Positions 50,411-61,524 of a DNA stretch of 64,000 nucleotides are shown in pieces. How positions within the stretch are numbered: the first letter of the stretch is position 1; every line of letters begins with the position of its first letter. Both the position numbers and the translations under genes were made by a program. The notes under the pieces were generated by a model. That model saw nothing but the letters and a program-made list of their open reading frames with translations. It was not told the origin of the DNA and did no database searches. The stretch is taken from assembly GCF_032854445.1 (NCBI RefSeq), contig NC_088295.1:41961385-42025384 (forward strand). The letters are read 5' to 3'. This stretch comes from Liolophura sinensis (lineage: Eukaryota; Mollusca; Polyplacophora; Chitonida; Chitonidae).

Positions 50411-51445
50411 ATGGCCGGAAACAGAGCGCCATCTCTCATTTTGCATTATCATGAGAAGTCCTCATCTGACATAGTCGTCCAGGAAGTCTGTGTACCCCAA
50501 AGTGGATCAGTCAAATGTACTTATTACTGCTGCATATGCTGGAACGCCGGTAAGAATGGATCCGGCTACTGTGGAATACAGGACCATCCCGATGGGAAAT
50601 GTTATATTTTCTCCATCTGGGATCCACATAATTCCAGCGAGCCGATTAAAGCTGTATACAAAGGCCCTGGAACGTGGGCACAGCGATTTGATGGAGAAGG
50701 CACAGGTCTGAAGTCGATGAACTTTGACCTGGGATGGGAAACTGATCAATGGTACACTGCTGTCATCCGACGTTGGGATCACGAAGGTCACACTAGGTTT
50801 GGATTCTGGATTCACGATCAAACTTCAGAAAAATGGACTCATCTAATTACAATGGACTTTCCCGAAGCTGGCTATTTTTTTAACCATGTCAGTAGTTTCC
50901 TTGAAGATTGGCATGGAAATGGCCATTCCATTCGATGCGTGAAGTACAAGAACGGGTTAAAAAGAAAATGCGATTTCTCATGGTGTCGACTTCGTTCAGC
51001 ATCCTTCTATGCAAATCAAGAGGACGCCTGCAAAAACTACAATGATAATTTTAACGCGTCTGTAAACTCCGAGTGTTACTTTTTACAGAGTGGTTACATG
51101 ACTTGTCCAGAGGAAGGGTTGGGCCCGTCCAAAGACCTTTTCTGTGACTGTCAGGATGGACCCTGTACCGTTTCACCTTCCCAAGCCACTACACAGTTCA
51201 CCATCGAATTACTAACTAGATCCCAGATAACTTGGCACGTTCGTCAACGCGAAACCCCGCAGTTCAAATATACCGTTAAAGACGGCGACAAAATATTGGC
51301 TTCAGACGTGGACTCGGAGGCAAGAACGTGCCACGTGGATTTATCGCATGTCTCCAACGTTACACTTGCCCTGGAGGACATTCTTGGTCGAGAAACCTCT
51401 TTAACGATGGGTTTGACCTCCAAGCCCAAGGGATGTACGTCGTGA
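50411..51445 (+). CDS. DUF3472-domain protein A (344 aa)
   Basis: Intronless coding region. Residues about 7–230 match the DUF3472 pattern, with CTYYCCICW, GYCGIQDHPDGKCYIFSIWD, GEGTGLKSMNFDLGW, RRWDHEGHTRFGFW and HDQTSEKW. After a short linker, a domain of about 75 residues (TQFTIELLTRSQITWHV, then ETPQFKYTVKDGDKILASDV and LEDILGRETSL) is shared with the two paralogues downstream and has the strand pattern of a small beta-sandwich. There is no signal peptide or TM helix, so a cytosolic protein is likely. It is Cys-rich. DUF3472 occurs in bacteria and invertebrates; its biochemical role is unknown to me and I assign none. Confidence 0.88.
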   Translation: MAGNRAPSLILHYHEKSSSDIVVQEVCVPQSGSVKCTYYCCICWNAGKNGSGYCGIQDHPDGKCYIFSIWDPHNSSEPIKAVYKGPGTWAQRFDGEGTGLKSMNFDLGWETDQWYTAVIRRWDHEGHTRFGFWIHDQTSEKWTHLITMDFPEAGYFFNHVSSFLEDWHGNGHSIRCVKYKNGLKRKCDFSWCRLRSASFYANQEDACKNYNDNFNASVNSECYFLQSGYMTCPEEGLGPSKDLFCDCQDGPCTVSPSQATTQFTIELLTRSQITWHVRQRETPQFKYTVKDGDKILASDVDSEARTCHVDLSHVSNVTLALEDILGRETSLTMGLTSKPKGCTS

Positions 51446-52370
51446 GAATTTAGGTCCTTGATGAGGATATAAAAGCAGAAATTGATTAATTTGAGCCAGG
51501 TATATGGATTTGCACATTGAATGAATTTGCGTATATATTCACACCAATGAATCTTTATACCATTAGGCCACATAGTCTGAACTCTGGCTGCATGTGCCAT
51601 CCTGAACAACGGTTAATCCCAAGATCACGTTTATAATTTACACAACGTGGGTTGACGTGCTACTAAATGGTGTTTTTGAAGGTTATAACGCTCCACCGGT
51701 GTAGTTCATCTGCCCCTCCCCTACCTTCCGCCCACTACTTTTTCCTACATAGTGAATATTCTGGCATACATTCCCGCATACGGCCTGTGAAGAAACCATG
51801 TATACTCGTTAAAAAGATGTAAATATAATGGGTCACATGATTTGATCCAGAGTATATCGTGCACCTTGGCTATACTACGTTGGACATACCAAATCTGTAT
51901 AAGTTTTGACAAAATGTTAGACAATGTTTTGGATTAATAATGTTTTGGACAGATAGCCTTGTACCGTAATCTGTTCTGCTCACACGAAGCACAGTTCATG
52001 TTAATATGCATTTCCGGCCATATGTTCTTGTTCTTATTTCTTTATAGCTTCTTATTTCTCCATAGCATTTTAGTGGTCACCAAAGATGGTCATTTCATGA
52101 TTGGTCCACGCTCGTGGAACGCGTGGTTGAGTTGGATTTTGCTGAACATAACGCATGTGTTGTAGGCCTACCATCCCAATTCAAATGCTTTTGTGTATGT
52201 TTAACACGAGACCACCGGTAACTTCTGTTTAGTGGTAATACAGTTCAGAATGTATGTGTGAAATTAGTTCATCATACAATTTACTGAGTTTTCAAACAAA
52301 CCAAAAAACAGATTCTTCACTTATACTTATATACCCTTTCGTATGAATAAACTTTGAAGGCGTTCATTTA
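51446..52370 (+). other. Probable 3' UTR of DUF3472 gene A
   Basis: Runs to the canonical AATAAA at 52346–52351. No coding signal. Confidence 0.45.
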
Positions 52371-52404
52371 TTATATAGAATTATTTGACGTTCCCTTATT
52401 TGAG

Positions 52405-52690
52405 CTTCGGCGACCTCATTGTTAGAGTGTTCACCTCGAAGTCCGTAGTTGTAGTTGTTGCTGCCTCGCTTGGCGCTGAGCACGGAGAGGTTAAAGCAAG
52501 GAAACAGGACTGGTAGACCCGGTGTCAGTATAATGTGACCGGGTATATGATGTCTTGTCTGGTGTATTCGCCCTGACACTTCAGTGCCGGCAGTACTTTT
52601 GCGTCATGGATTGGCCCTGCCACATGAGGACACAATTTACATGTATGTACAGGCAACCAATGTCTCCTGGTCGTCATATGACCGTGGGAA
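52405..52690 (+). repeat. SINE family 3, head partly deleted
   Basis: AGCTTCGGCGACCTCATTGT head, GGAAACAGGACTGGTAGACC and GGCCCTGCCACATGAGGACA body, ending GTCATATGAC. It is joined directly to a V-SINE 3' half. Confidence 0.8.
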
Positions 52691-52812
52691 AGTCTGCCAG
52701 CAACCTGTGGATGGTCTTGGATTCCCCCGGTTTCCTCCCACCATAAAGTTGGCCACCGCCGTATAAGTGAAATGTTCTTGAGTACGGCGTAAAGAACCAA
52801 TCAATCAATTGT
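52681..52812 (+). repeat. V-SINE 3' half fused to family 3
   Basis: GTGGGAAAGTCTGCCAGCAA through GAGTACGGCGTAAAGAACCA. It lacks its own tRNA head; the junction with family 3 is at CATATGAC|CGTGGG. Confidence 0.8.
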
Positions 52813-52965
52813 CATATGACAGAATAATTGCCAAAAACAAACCAAACACACATACATACACTTAATGATCAACATGACCGTGTGAACATGGGAGCTATGT
52901 CTCATAACAACAAGTCAAAGTAAAGTCAGCCGTACTTGATCTTCCTTTATTAGCAGTTTGATTTG

Positions 52966-53215
52966 ACTGATTGATTGACTGGTGTTTTACGCCGCATACA
53001 AGAATATTTCACCTATACACGACGGCGGTCAGCATTATTGTGGGAAGAAACCGGACAGAGCCCGGGGGAAATCCACCACCATCCGTAAGTTGCTGAACAG
53101 ACCTTTCCGCTTATGGCCGGAGGGGAGGCCAGCATGAGCTGGACTTGAACTCACAGCATTGGTGAGAGGTTCCTGGGTGCAAGCGTGCTAACTGCCTCGG
53201 TCACGGTGAGCCCCT
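52966..53215 (-). repeat. Full-length V-SINE/RUDI-like SINE
   Basis: Minus-strand head GGGGCTCACCGTGACCGAGG, B box GAGTTCAAGTCC, tail AAACACCAGTCAATCAATCA. CAGTTTGATTTG flanks it at 52954–52965 and 53216–53227. Confidence 0.9.
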
Positions 53216-53227
53216 CAGTTTGATTTG

Positions 53228-55905
53228 TGTGTTAGGTCTAAGCCTATCCATGCAGGCCTAGGCGATAGGGACTGCCATGCCAAAAACGTAAAATTACCTC
53301 ATATAATACAGTATACCATAAATGTTCAACTTAACGAGCACTTATAGTATTTATTTCCCTGTTGATTTTTCCCCATTATCCCATAATAACCGTGACCAAA
53401 ATCACGGAAGTGAAAGCATTTCCCTGCATAACTATACTGTTTAGGGCCCATTCATAGGCCAGTGTGGAACTGGCAGATACATAAGCTCGAATTATTTCAA
53501 CACACAGCAGTTGTATCAGTTGTCACTCAGATATACCGCTATAAGTATTGGTGAGATTTATTCATTTCAGAAACACGATTTTTTTTTTTAATTTTTAGAG
53601 TGGAAAGATATATGTTGGTGATACGCATGCATCATTATCACATGCATATAAGCATGTGATGACACCATATTCTACATTAGAGATACTATATCCCGGAGAT
53701 TTGGGCGCAAAATGTCAACAAAAAATGTCCACATCACTTCAGAGATGCCTCGGTCATTTTACGTGTATACTTTTCATTATACCAGCGCACAGCTTTACCG
53801 GTATGCATAATGAAATGATGCGGATGTCATACAATCACGTACTTACTGTGACATTTATGCAAACGAAGTGTTGTGGTTAAATTCAATAAATTTCGTAACA
53901 ACATTACTTTACAGATATGCAAATTCTCTGAATCTATCATCTCTGCCATAAATAAAGACAATTAATGTCTATAACATGAGATAACACATGCAACTGCTTG
54001 GCGAATAAAGAACAAAATTTACATCACCGTCATGTAAACAGGCCTCTCTTCTCGTCAATCTGTTGAAGCTGCTGTGTGATTTATTAAACACATACATTTT
54101 ATGTGCCCACCGTCCCTCTCCAATTGTTTTAATTATGGGGAATATTTAGAAACACACTGGGTATTCTGACATGCTCACAAGTGTGACATGCACTCAATCC
54201 TGAGGATAATTTGCCAAACTTTATAAAATCTAATGTACATAAAACAAATAAAGCAATGTTTGTGATAACCTAATCAGGTTATCAACACCGTGTTACAAAA
54301 GTGTGTTCCAGATGGCACGGTTGTAATTTTTTTTTTAATATCGTAGTCACAATATGTTATTCAATCCAACAAACACAAGCCAACTCCAATTATATGTGCA
54401 AACTGTAACAAAAGTGATACAAATTAATAGAGCAATGTTCTTTAAAGCACTGTATCCAATCAGATCATGAAAATGGAGGAAAGAAAGTTTACTCCAAATC
54501 CATGATTAATACATGATATAATTTGGACATCTTGTTCAAAACGCTCTCTCAGGAATGCCAAACCATGTGTCGTCCATGCCTGGCTAACTTTGGGGTTGAA
54601 AACGCTTATTGTAAACTGACCAGTGTATTTAAATCTATCACAATTTTATTCATTCTAAAATTGCTTCCATTGGTTGCACCTATCAAATAACAAAGCTATT
54701 ATTATACGTCCTATTACGTTATTCAAGCTAATAATAGACTGTTTAACCCACAGGACACAGGCGTTTATTATATAGTTAATATGTTTAACATACTTCCTGA
54801 CTGAATTCCACATTACCACATTTTGTCTTGAGTAAAACTCCTTTTCAAAACATAAAATTCACAACCAAAGTTTTAGGTTAAACAAGCTGAAATCTGTAAT
54901 AAAACCGCTACCTGACAGAGGCCTCAAGCGCAAACTCCGGGTGTTCCGTGATCAAAAATGGACGCTACCATCCACCATATTGGACAGTTCGACTGACAAC
55001 AGCTGCAATTTTGTATTTTGAAAATGAAAATCACATGAAACATAGAGGCCCGTGGAACCGATATGCCATATACATCCTTATCCCACAGATCAGATTTTGA
55101 GGCTACTTAATTTTGTACAACAAAATACAACCTGAGCTCATGTTTCTAGAAAATACACTATCGAAAAAAGATAAGAAAAAGCCGCGAAAAATTTTCTCCA
55201 ACCTTCTCGCTGTCCTATGACTTATAATGGCAACAGTTCATTGCAAGTTCTTAAAAACTCCCGGAATGATATTGCTATGCCTATATATTCATCTGTATGT
55301 GGTAACATCGTATAAATGTTAATTTCACGATATTGTAAAATCTCTAGGCTATTTTCATTCCTGTGAGAAATCTCGTACTTGGGAAATCGGAAGATCACTG
55401 ACGTCTTCGTCTGATTGGGCGAGGATTGTAAGCAGCGTTATGGCTGTGAGATCTCTAGATGACACGTCATTAAATATAATGCTAGGTTTCTTAAGATTCG
55501 AATCACACAAAGATCACAACCTTTAAAGCAAAATCCCCCTGAATATGTGAACAGTGTGAATAACCTTGATGCAATACTGTCACATATACATGAAACACGC
55601 ACTAAAACACTTTCTTAATTTTAATAAAATAATATTAATAATTTTAATAAAAATTCTAGAATGTATTTTGTTATTATATCGTAATACATGTGCTGTGATT
55701 TATCAGAATAATCTGCTGCAATAACAGAACGTGTTCTAGCATCACTCCGACAACAGACTTTCCGTTAAATTTAACAGATTATTATTTTGAACAATACCAT
55801 TTTGGAAGTAAGCCCCAACATTTTGTCCTATTATGACCAATCCACTCCTGGCAAATCTAAATACTAGTATAGAATAAAACCATTTAATTACCCAAATTTG
55901 AAGAA
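53228..55905. other. Intergenic and 3' region between DUF3472 genes A and B
   Basis: AT-rich. I saw no exon, no SINE of the families above and no tandem array. Part of it must be the 3' UTR of the minus-strand gene B. ATTAAA-type signals occur on the minus strand around 55630–55660. Confidence 0.4.
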
Positions 55906-57576
55906 TCAGCAGTGATTGTGTGTCATGCTGATGGCCAAAGAAGACTCTCGACCAAAAATGTCCTCTAGAATTACTGTAACCTTGGAGGCATGGGACAGGT
56001 CCACGTCACACGCCCTTGCCTCTGGGTCCACCTCTGAAGCCAGGACTGTGTCACAATCTTTAATGGTAAACTTGAACTGAGGAGTTTCGTGTTCAGCGAC
56101 ATGCCAAGCTACCTGGGATCTGGTCAGGGACTCGATGGTGAATCGTATGGCTGGGTGAGGAGGCAAGATAAGAGAGAAGTGATCATGAAAACCAGCGAAC
56201 CGTTTCTGAGATTTAACCAACTGTCGTGTTGAGCATTCATGTCGCGAATCTTGTTTAAATACTTCCCTTGACAATGTTACCTCTTTAGGTGGAAAAGAGT
56301 CCAGTTCCTCAAAAGACCCGTTTCTCTTAGCGGGAAAGTTTATATAAGATCTTGTTCGTTGTTTTGGTAAACTTCCTGGTTCATCATGCATCCAAAATCT
56401 TTTATCTGAAATATAGGGTAATTCTTCAAAAGATCCCGTGTCTTCTTTGGGTGAATCAGAAAAACTCTTTGATGTTGTTAATCTCTCATTCGGTAATGAA
56501 CTACCTAATCTATAATTTGGTAAAATGTTTACTTCTTCAGAAAATCTCGAGCTTTTATTCAAGGACAAATTTTGAGGTAGACTCATTCCTTGTTTTGATG
56601 AAGCTCTCAACAAGCTACCCGTCCTTTTCTCTGGAGAAACACTGACCACTTCACACGATCCAAAACCTTCCGCTCCTGAGGGTGTCAATTTCTTTGTTGG
56701 GCAGTTAAGCGACTTCGCAAATGACAGTGAGGAGTTGCGCTCTTCGAACGATCCCGTTACCTCTATTCGTGATGAGTTTAGTTCCTCCGGAGTTCCCAGC
56801 ATTTCGTCTGAGAAAGACTGAAGCTCGTGGTCATTTTTGCAACTGTCTTTCAGGAAGAAAAGGCATGCTGTCCGAATACCCGTTTTGAAGTCTTCGCTGT
56901 AATTTTTCACCGAATATTGTTCATTCACATGGAAAGTAGCCGATTTAAATTTGCACCAGTAACCGTTCAGATTTCTCTTCATGCCTTTCCTGTGTTCAAC
57001 GTGATGAGTTGCGTCACCGTTGAGATTCCAGTCTTCGAAGAAGCTGTCGATGAGGTCGTAGTCGGCCCAATGCTCAGCAAAATCCAACGTTATTGCATGA
57101 GCCCATGATTTTGACTCCTCCTCCTTGATCCAGAATCCCAGTCGTGTATGGCCCTGATGGTGGTCCCATAGTCGAACAGCAACTGTGTACCAATGGTCAG
57201 GTTTCCAACCAAGATCGAAGAGAATCGACTTCAGTCCAGTCTTGCTTTCTCCATTACCATGCTTCGTTCGAGTCACCGAGCCCATATATACGGGAGTGAC
57301 GGAGTCACAAGAGTTAGATTGGGAATTCCAAATGGAAAAGATGTAGGATTTTCCGTCAACGTGGTTTTGAATACCACAGAAACCGTGTCCATTATGATCG
57401 CCTCTCCACGCCATGGAACAGTAGTATGTACACATAGCCAGACTGAACTCCGGCACATATACGTCTTGTATGATGACGTCACACGAAGAATCATCGTGAT
57501 AACGCAGGTACATAGATGGCGCTGCGACTGACGTCAGACTGTACACCCTCGTTTCCGACTCCGATATATCACCCAT
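55906..57576 (-). CDS. DUF3472-domain protein B with long Ser-rich insert (556 aa)
   Basis: Intronless coding region, opposite in direction to A and C. A DUF3472 domain (about residues 20–245: CTYYCSMAW, GFCGIQNHVDGKSYIFSIWN, TGLKSILFDLGWKPDHWY, LWDHHQGHTRLGFWI) is followed by a linker of about 220 residues, rich in Ser, Glu and basic residues. The C-terminal domain (about 476–553: IRFTIESLTRSQVAWHV, ETPQFKFTIKDCDTVLASEV, LEDIFGRESSL) is shared with A and C. The linker has repeated TGSFEE / NGSFEEL / GTPEEL motifs. The N-terminus is about 20 residues longer than in A. The likely leader exon border is a CACAG or TTCAG a few bases upstream of the ATG at 57576. No signal peptide. Function unknown. 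Confidence 0.87.
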   Translation of the reverse strand: MGDISESETRVYSLTSVAAPSMYLRYHDDSSCDVIIQDVYVPEFSLAMCTYYCSMAWRGDHNGHGFCGIQNHVDGKSYIFSIWNSQSNSCDSVTPVYMGSVTRTKHGNGESKTGLKSILFDLGWKPDHWYTVAVRLWDHHQGHTRLGFWIKEEESKSWAHAITLDFAEHWADYDLIDSFFEDWNLNGDATHHVEHRKGMKRNLNGYWCKFKSATFHVNEQYSVKNYSEDFKTGIRTACLFFLKDSCKNDHELQSFSDEMLGTPEELNSSRIEVTGSFEERNSSLSFAKSLNCPTKKLTPSGAEGFGSCEVVSVSPEKRTGSLLRASSKQGMSLPQNLSLNKSSRFSEEVNILPNYRLGSSLPNERLTTSKSFSDSPKEDTGSFEELPYISDKRFWMHDEPGSLPKQRTRSYINFPAKRNGSFEELDSFPPKEVTLSREVFKQDSRHECSTRQLVKSQKRFAGFHDHFSLILPPHPAIRFTIESLTRSQVAWHVAEHETPQFKFTIKDCDTVLASEVDPEARACDVDLSHASKVTVILEDIFGRESSLAISMTHNHC

Positions 57577-57867
57577 GGCGAAAAACCTGAATGCAGCTGA
57601 GCTCTGTGAAAGTTATATAAAGACATATACTTGACTTTCGTAGAATTAAGTAAAATGTGAACAAGTAAAACGTAAGAGTAATAATATAGCATTTACAATA
57701 TTAAGTTCATTACATGTATATATTATCAGCTTGCTTTTCTTTTCTATTCATCTTGATTATCCTATTATATAGGCCTACACAAACTTTGTAACACAGTTTA
57801 AACATAATGGTATATGTAGGCCTATGTATGTATACTTTGAGTTTTACATCGTACTGAACAATGTTCA
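57577..57867. other. Upstream region of DUF3472 gene B
   Basis: Includes the presumed 5' UTR acceptor and a short AT-rich spacer before the SINE. No promoter motif could be fixed. Confidence 0.3.
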
Positions 57868-58150
57868 GTCATATGACGACGATGAGTCATTAGGTGTGTG
57901 TACATACACTGTGTCTTCTTGTGGCAGGGCGAGTCCATGTCCATGTCGCCAAAGTGCTGCCAACACTAAAGTATTATGCCGTAGACACCAGCCATGCATG
58001 ACACCCCAACCAGTCACATTATACTGACACCGGGGCAACCAGTGTTGATTCCTTCCTTTCATCTCTCAGTGCTGAGCGCCTAACGAAGTAGCAACAAGTA
58101 CCATTTTTAAAGTCTTTGGTACGACCTGACAAGGGTTTGATCCACGCACA
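57868..58150 (-). repeat. SINE family 3, nearly full length
   Basis: CAGTCATATGACGACGATGA, CACTGTGTCTTCTTGTGGCA, CACATTATACTGACACCGGG and ACAAGTACCATTTTTAAAGT, then GGGTTTGATCCACGCACATG as the reversed B-box region. Confidence 0.82.
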
Positions 58151-58465
58151 TGAATATAGGATATAGATGCTCAGCCATGCAATTCCTGTAGTCTCTCTCA
58201 ACAAGTGAATATATTACTAACTATGATGAAAATTAGTATAATTTCTTTGAAAGGCATACATTAGAAATTGGTTAGACATGTAAAGCGATAGATAAGGCTA
58301 CATAGACTGTCATGCGGAACAACATGTAGGTTGAACATCCACGTAAACTTTTCTTTAATAATTTTTCTCATCCAGACAATATATAACCTCTAGGTTACCG
58401 CGGTGTCATACTTGATAAAGGTGTTATTCGTAAACCAACAAACCTGGCTGATGTTGCCTATGATT

Positions 58466-58625
58466 TATTTATTTATTCACTTACTTACTTACTTGATTGG
58501 TGTTTCACGCCCTCCTCAAGAATATTTCACTTATACTACAGCGGGCATGCAATGTTATGGTGGGAGAAACCGAGGCATAGCCCGGAGAATACCCATGACC
58601 ATCCGCAGGATGCTGCCAGACTTGT
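58466..58625 (-). repeat. V-SINE/RUDI-like SINE, head missing
   Basis: (TTTA)n and (CTTA)n tail, TGATTGGTGTTTCACGCCCT, AAGAATATTTCACTTATACT and ATCCGCAGGATGCTGCCAGA. Confidence 0.85.
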
Positions 58626-61496
58626 TGCCTATGAAGATTGTCATATTGTGTACATAAAAATAATTGAATATGTTATCATCAGATTCGCACGGACAGAAGA
58701 TTATAACGTTTCGTTTGACTCACAGGTTAAGCTTGTGATATCCGCCATATGTTGTAAGGTCATCCGTCCAGGAAACATCATTTGGCACGTAGGCAGGTAT
58801 AAACATTCGAGGCCATACCTCGTTAAAACCGTCATAAATATATGTATAAAACTTCCTGTATTGACATATCGGTTCAGTTTAGTCTAAGCCAGTTAGGATT
58901 CCAACACTATGTTGTGACGAAGATGGCCATGTATAGGATATAAGCACATTTCGTCTTTTCAGGAAGAAAGTGATGCCGGTAACTAGCAGTGAATATCATT
59001 GTAAATTCATCGGTTAGGCGTGATTGACGTCATCGTGTGTGACTACCTAGTTATACAATATGGATAATGATATATTCACGTATATTGTATCGTAAACAAT
59101 ACACATGTACAAATGACAAATAACTTGTGAATAGCACGACTAAGTAGTTCACCTATGATTATATACGTACAATTATAGATCACGAAACATCGATCCATTC
59201 GCCACAGTATTTTCATCTAAAAATTCCCTTGTTCAGTATATTTTTGGTACATCGAAACTGTCACACTGTCTTGTTTATCAAGAAGACAACACTGACATCG
59301 CCAACAATGTCTTACATGAATTTCTCGCCAAAGCTGCACTCAGCAGTCAAAAAAAATCTGGCGAGAGGCCGGAAGAAAAAGGTCCACAATTATTTTGCTG
59401 CTTCCTGCATGCTATGTGATATCCCCGTGTTCATAAGGGTGTACTCAGTGAGTAATTACCCTACATGTTTCATCAACAAAATTCAACATACGTCATCAGT
59501 AGTAAAGATTTTTTATTGCCACATTACTAAAATGGGCCTTAATCGTTTCAATTGCTCTCATCAGTAGGCTAAATAATTACAAAAAAAAAACATTTGACTT
59601 TACTCTATTGTTGCTACAGCCCGTTTCTACTTGTGTATAGACCAGATGTGTTTGCCAATAATACAAATCTATGTATACATTTCTCCCGCATCAGACAAAA
59701 TACTCCGCTTTTCACTGAACAGCGGTCACGTGGGGGTACAGATATATTCCCCCGAATCTTGTAAATGTCTGCTGAGTGGGTTATCTCCCTTTGCATTGGC
59801 CCAACAATAGTCACAGCACTGAAGCGATTCACCTATGCATCGATCTTCTGCACTGAATTGATGGGTCCTTGCAGGATGCATTGCTTATACGGTGGCTCAG
59901 TGATAGGATACGTAAATATATCGCCTCGCCCAATATGAGTAAAGCGTGGAGGGGAGAGATGTGGATCACCCTTACTTAGTCGATCAAAAGGACTTCAATA
60001 TGAAACTTTAGCCTTGACAGAAGAAGACAGTGTTTTATTGCCCCATTAAGAAACCAAAAATCCATGCTTTAGACTGGACGATAATGAGGCACTTACACTG
60101 GTAGCAATTTGTTTCTCTAATAGACATGGAAAAATGACGGATTGTTGTTAGACTTCGTGGTTATCTTGTTAAACTCATATAATGTATGGCTCATGATCAG
60201 CAGCATAACGACTTTCTTCATAGTGTCACCAAACTTCCTGAACATCTGGGCTACTGAGATGTATGAAAACGCTGTTGAAAGAGTCACAACACCGATACAC
60301 GTACAGTTGTCACAGCGTCCGTCCACCGTGTGACAAGAATACCAGTTAACAGGTGATGATGCGCGGTGGTTCGCGATTGATTTTCTGTAACCCATACGCG
60401 AGAGGGGTCGTTGAAGTAATCAATCCTATAATGTTTATTACAGCGTAAAACACCGATCAGATGATCAAATACATAGAATAAACGTACAGTTTAATTTAAT
60501 TTAGATGCTAATATTTATTACCTCTGGAATATTTTTGGTAATTTTTTTTTTTGTTGGTCATTTTCCAAGTTTTGCTTCCTTGCACATTTTAACATGCATT
60601 TCCCAAACTTGTTTAGTAGAGGTGCCGAGAGCATCAATCGCGATGCACCCTATGCTAACTTTTATGAACTCTATGCCACCAGGTGTCACCGTCACTCATT
60701 ATACTTGGCAGTGTTAATGTGTGTTATGGGTACCATCTACACGGTATATACATGTGAACAGTAAAGGACACATACTACTTCATTTACATGGTAGATCGAT
60801 ATGGGAAATGTACCTTCACATGCACAATTGGCAAAATGAAGACTTCTGTTGCCAATTTATTCAGACGTCGATAACGCGGGACTTAAGATGCAAAATGAAA
60901 TTTATGCCATACCGCTTTAAATTTTATACCATATACATAGCATTTGTCTATACGTCTGACACAGTAGAACATTTCTCGACTGCAAATTCAGAGTTTAGGT
61001 AAGGTTAAACTTTCGCTGTTTCTGTACTTAATTTCTGGAAAAATCTCCGGAACCATATGTGGGTGTGGCATATGTACATGTACGATGAATGGTCCCATTG
61101 CTTCTTTAAAAAATAGGCTCAAGCAGAAACTATGAAGAATGAATAACGCATTTCGTCAAACATTGACCTTACCAAGGGCATCTAGACTTACTGTGGGTTT
61201 TTCAGTACATACGAGTTCATCTTCATTGCATCCATATTTACGTTATTTTCTTGAAACAAGCTTCCTGTACTAGATGCGAACATTTTATTTCCAACCCTTC
61301 TAATAGTTGCATGAAAGTATGCCAAATAATGGTCATGCAACTATTAGCAATCGTTAACGCTTGCAACATTAAACCAGAATTCTTGTTAGGAAAACAAGTT
61401 TACCTCAGTTTTTCAGTCAGACAGTATTTGACAGGCTTCTGATTTAACACATGCAAAGTGCCAAATTAGAAGTAAAGTTTTTGTCTAAATTTACAG
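58626..61496. other. Spacer and probable 5' intron region of DUF3472 gene C
   Basis: No convincing exon. A V-SINE tail fragment (GCGTAAAACACCGATCA) is at about 60441. The region ends in the acceptor TAAATTTACAG at 61496. Open frames at 59229–59567 and 60721–61002 have no recognisable domain. Confidence 0.4.
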
Positions 61497-61524
61497 GACC
61501 TGTGACCGGAAGTCAGGGAGGAAC

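Noticed and set aside
56352-57531. Plus-strand open frames of 93–112 codons
   Set aside because: Antisense to gene B, no recognisable features.
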